Source of the DNA: Syntrophomonas sp. UBA4807
Lineage (GTDB): Bacteria > Bacillota > Syntrophomonadia > Syntrophomonadales > Syntrophomonadaceae
Assembly: GCA_002402575.1 (NCBI GenBank)
Contig: DHGD01000153.1
Location: 1 to 5,553 of the forward strand
DNA: 5,553 bases
Direction of reading: 5' to 3'
The position numbers and the translations under genes were made by a program. The number at the start of each line of letters is the position of its first letter. The stretch's first letter is position 1. Of this stretch, positions 3,758-5,553 are shown one piece after another. A model generated the notes under the pieces. It searched no databases and was not told the origin of the DNA. It saw only the letters and a list, made by a program, of their open reading frames with translations.

Positions 3758-5553
3758 GTGGCCATCAGAGGCAATAAAAAGGATGACAAGAACCGGGCGC
3801 TGTTCTGGCAGGTAGAAAACCTCTATCAAAGCCTGGACAGCCTGTACGGGACTCAAGGGCTGGTCTTAAGAGCCAGCAAACTAGACGCTATAGAGCTCAT
3901 TAAATCAGAACGCCTGGAGGAAAAGATACTCGGCCTGCATCGCATATTGGCTGAGGATCCCACCATAAACGACCTTAAGTTTCACGGAGACCTGGAGCAG
4001 GAGACCGCTTATCTGGAGAACCTGCTGGCCGAGGAGAGCGCCCGCCGTTCGGTGGAAGCGGAATGGCAGAAACGCATTCAGGAAAAGGTAGACCAGAACT
4101 ATCAGTTTTATGTCCGTGACCTGCAGGCGCAGCTTTTCAAAGAACAGAACAATTCCCCGGAAAACGCCCAGACTCTAAAAAAACTGGGATTTCTGGAGAA
4201 GATGGAGCGGACTGGATTAAACCGCTCGGCCTTAGATGTGTTACGCCCCACCGGCATTAATGAGCTGGTAGGTCAGGATAAAGCGGTGAACGCTCTGTTG
4301 GCCAAGCTAAACACCCCGTATCCTCAGCATCTGATACTTTATGGACCTCCCGGAGTAGGCAAGACCAGCTGCGCCCGACTTGCTCTGGAGATGGTCAGAG
4401 GCCGGGCCTCAAGCTGTTTTGCCGAGGAAGCCCCGTTCGTCGAGGTGGATGGCGCTACCCTGCGCTGGGATCCCCGTGAAGCCACCAATCCGCTTCTGGG
4501 ATCGGTGCATGACCCGATCTATCAAGGAGCGCGCAGCGACCTGGCCGAAGCCGGCATTCCCGAACCCAAGCCGGGTCTGGTCACAGAAGCTCACGGCGGC
4601 ATCCTTTTCATTGACGAAATCGGGGAGATGGACCCGGCCCTGCAGAATAAACTACTCAAGGTTCTGGAAGATAAGCGGGTGTTTTTTGAATCCTCCTATT
4701 ATGACCCCCATGATGAGCGGGTGCCGCAATACATCAAAAAGATATTTGATAAAGGACTCCCGGCCGACTTCATCCTGGTGGGGGCTACCACCCGTACCCG
4801 GGAAAGCATCAGTCCGGCTTTGCGCTCCCGTTGCCTGGAAGTGTTTTTCGAACCGCTCACGCCGCAGCATATACAGCAGATAGTACACAACTCGGCTTGC
4901 AAACTGGGCTTACAGATGGAGCCGGGGGTGGAGGAGATAATCAGCGAATACACCAGCGAAGGGCGCTCCGCCAACAAACTGTTGGTAGACGCCTATGCTC
5001 TGGCCTTGAATGAAGGTGCAGAGGAACGTTCGGCGGCGTTTATCTTTAAAAGGCACGTCCATCAGGCGATACAGTACAGCCGCATAACTCCCGTCTTGCC
5101 CCGGGTGGAAGTCAACTCCAGCGAGGTGGGGAGGATAATGGGGCTGGGAGCGCACCATTACCACGGCGCGATTCTGGAAATAGAGGCGGTGGCCTTTCCC
5201 GTTTCCGGCGGTGAAGGCAGCATCCGCTTTAATGATACCGCCGGATCCATGGCCCGGGATTCACTATTCAACGCCGCCTCGGTGTTAAGGCAGGATATAG
5301 CCGCCAACATTAAGGATTATGATCTGCATATCAATATCGTAGGTGGTGGCAAAGTGGACGGGCCATCAGCCGGGGCGGCTCTCTACTTGGTCATCGTCAG
5401 CGCCATCACCGGGGTGCCGATACGCCAAGACGTAGCCATCACCGGGGAGATATCCCTGCGCGGCAAGGTCAAACCGGTGGGAGCCTTGTGGGAAAAGATT
5501 CAGGCCGCCAGGCAGGCCGACATGAGGAAGGTGCTGATACCGGCTGCCAATCT
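3758..5553 (+). CDS. lonC: LonC-type ATP-dependent serine protease, 3' end outside window
   Basis: The frame stays open from GTG 3758 to the window edge (598 codons plus two bases), so only the extreme C-terminus is missing; the family is about 600-650 residues. The ribosome site AGGGGAG (3745-3751) lies six bases upstream. Residues 1-160 are a charged, largely helical region, with probable coiled coil near 78-130. The AAA+ module follows: Walker A GPPGVGKT (196-203, K202), Walker B ILFIDE (282-287), sensor-1 region VGATTR (341-346) and candidate arginine fingers R356/R358. The Lon protease domain carries S537 in GPSAG and K580 in the WEKI segment, 43 residues apart, the same spacing as S679/K722 of E. 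coli LonA. The short N-terminal region and the AAA+ insertion near 305-335 point to the spore-associated LonB/LonC group, not LonA. Position after rplI favours LonC. Substrates are unknown. Confidence 0.92.
   Translation, partial: MAIRGNKKDDKNRALFWQVENLYQSLDSLYGTQGLVLRASKLDAIELIKSERLEEKILGLHRILAEDPTINDLKFHGDLEQETAYLENLLAEESARRSVEAEWQKRIQEKVDQNYQFYVRDLQAQLFKEQNNSPENAQTLKKLGFLEKMERTGLNRSALDVLRPTGINELVGQDKAVNALLAKLNTPYPQHLILYGPPGVGKTSCARLALEMVRGRASSCFAEEAPFVEVDGATLRWDPREATNPLLGSVHDPIYQGARSDLAEAGIPEPKPGLVTEAHGGILFIDEIGEMDPALQNKLLKVLEDKRVFFESSYYDPHDERVPQYIKKIFDKGLPADFILVGATTRTRESISPALRSRCLEVFFEPLTPQHIQQIVHNSACKLGLQMEPGVEEIISEYTSEGRSANKLLVDAYALALNEGAEERSAAFIFKRHVHQAIQYSRITPVLPRVEVNSSEVGRIMGLGAHHYHGAILEIEAVAFPVSGGEGSIRFNDTAGSMARDSLFNAASVLRQDIAANIKDYDLHINIVGGGKVDGPSAGAALYLVIVSAITGVPIRQDVAITGEISLRGKVKPVGALWEKIQAARQADMRKVLIPAAN

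Noticed and set aside
4380..4883. A 167-residue plus-strand frame inside lonC.
   Set aside because: It is an out-of-frame reading of the AAA+ region, Arg/Pro/Trp/Ser-rich as expected for a shifted frame. The LonC frame is continuous with intact Walker motifs.
1..5553. Mobile elements, CRISPR repeats, tRNA genes, defence or toxin-antitoxin systems.
   Set aside because: No transposase, integrase, regularly spaced repeat or tRNA-like cloverleaf was seen. The MazG-like gene has no adjacent antitoxin-type partner, and gene order matches conserved Firmicute core synteny.

Overview
The window looks like chromosomal DNA from an anaerobic, probably endospore-forming Firmicute of the Clostridia, perhaps near Syntrophomonas, Pelotomaculum or Desulfotomaculum. 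The evidence is the gene set: selenophosphate synthetase, a DUF951 protein, the rpsF-ssb-rpsR cluster, a MazG-like protein, a YybS-type (DUF2232) membrane protein, rplI and a LonC-type protease. Strong purine-rich Shine-Dalgarno sites and frequent GTG/TTG starts agree with this. The genus is inference. All genes are on the + strand and packed tightly, and no non-coding stretch exceeds about 135 bases.

Layout. Bases 1-267 hold the C-terminal end of selD. A DUF951 protein follows 17 bases later (285-485). After a 60-base gap comes a small 71-residue protein I do not recognise (546-761). Bases 762-891 are a regulatory region. It contains a good extended -10 promoter (781-810) and a folded mRNA leader (820-879) that probably mediates S6:S18 autoregulation. 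The rpsF-ssb-rpsR operon (892-1892) ends in a clear intrinsic terminator (1903-1933). About 90 bases with small inverted repeats separate it from a second group: a MazG-like protein (2024-2338), a DUF2232 membrane protein (2343-3293), rplI (3297-3743) and lonC (3758 to the window edge, without its last residues). Gaps inside this second group are 3-14 bases, so it is very likely one transcript, fed by terminator read-through or by a promoter I could not identify.

How the genes fit together. S6 and S18 form a heterodimer on the 30S platform, with SSB encoded between them. L9 belongs to the 50S subunit. LonC is an ATP-dependent serine protease of a type found in spore formers. The window is mostly conserved core genome and I see no mobile element, CRISPR array, toxin-antitoxin pair or defence system. 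The points most worth a second look are the rpsF leader, the unassigned 71-residue protein, the MazG-like protein with an incomplete metal-binding motif, and the switch-like inverted repeats after the terminator.
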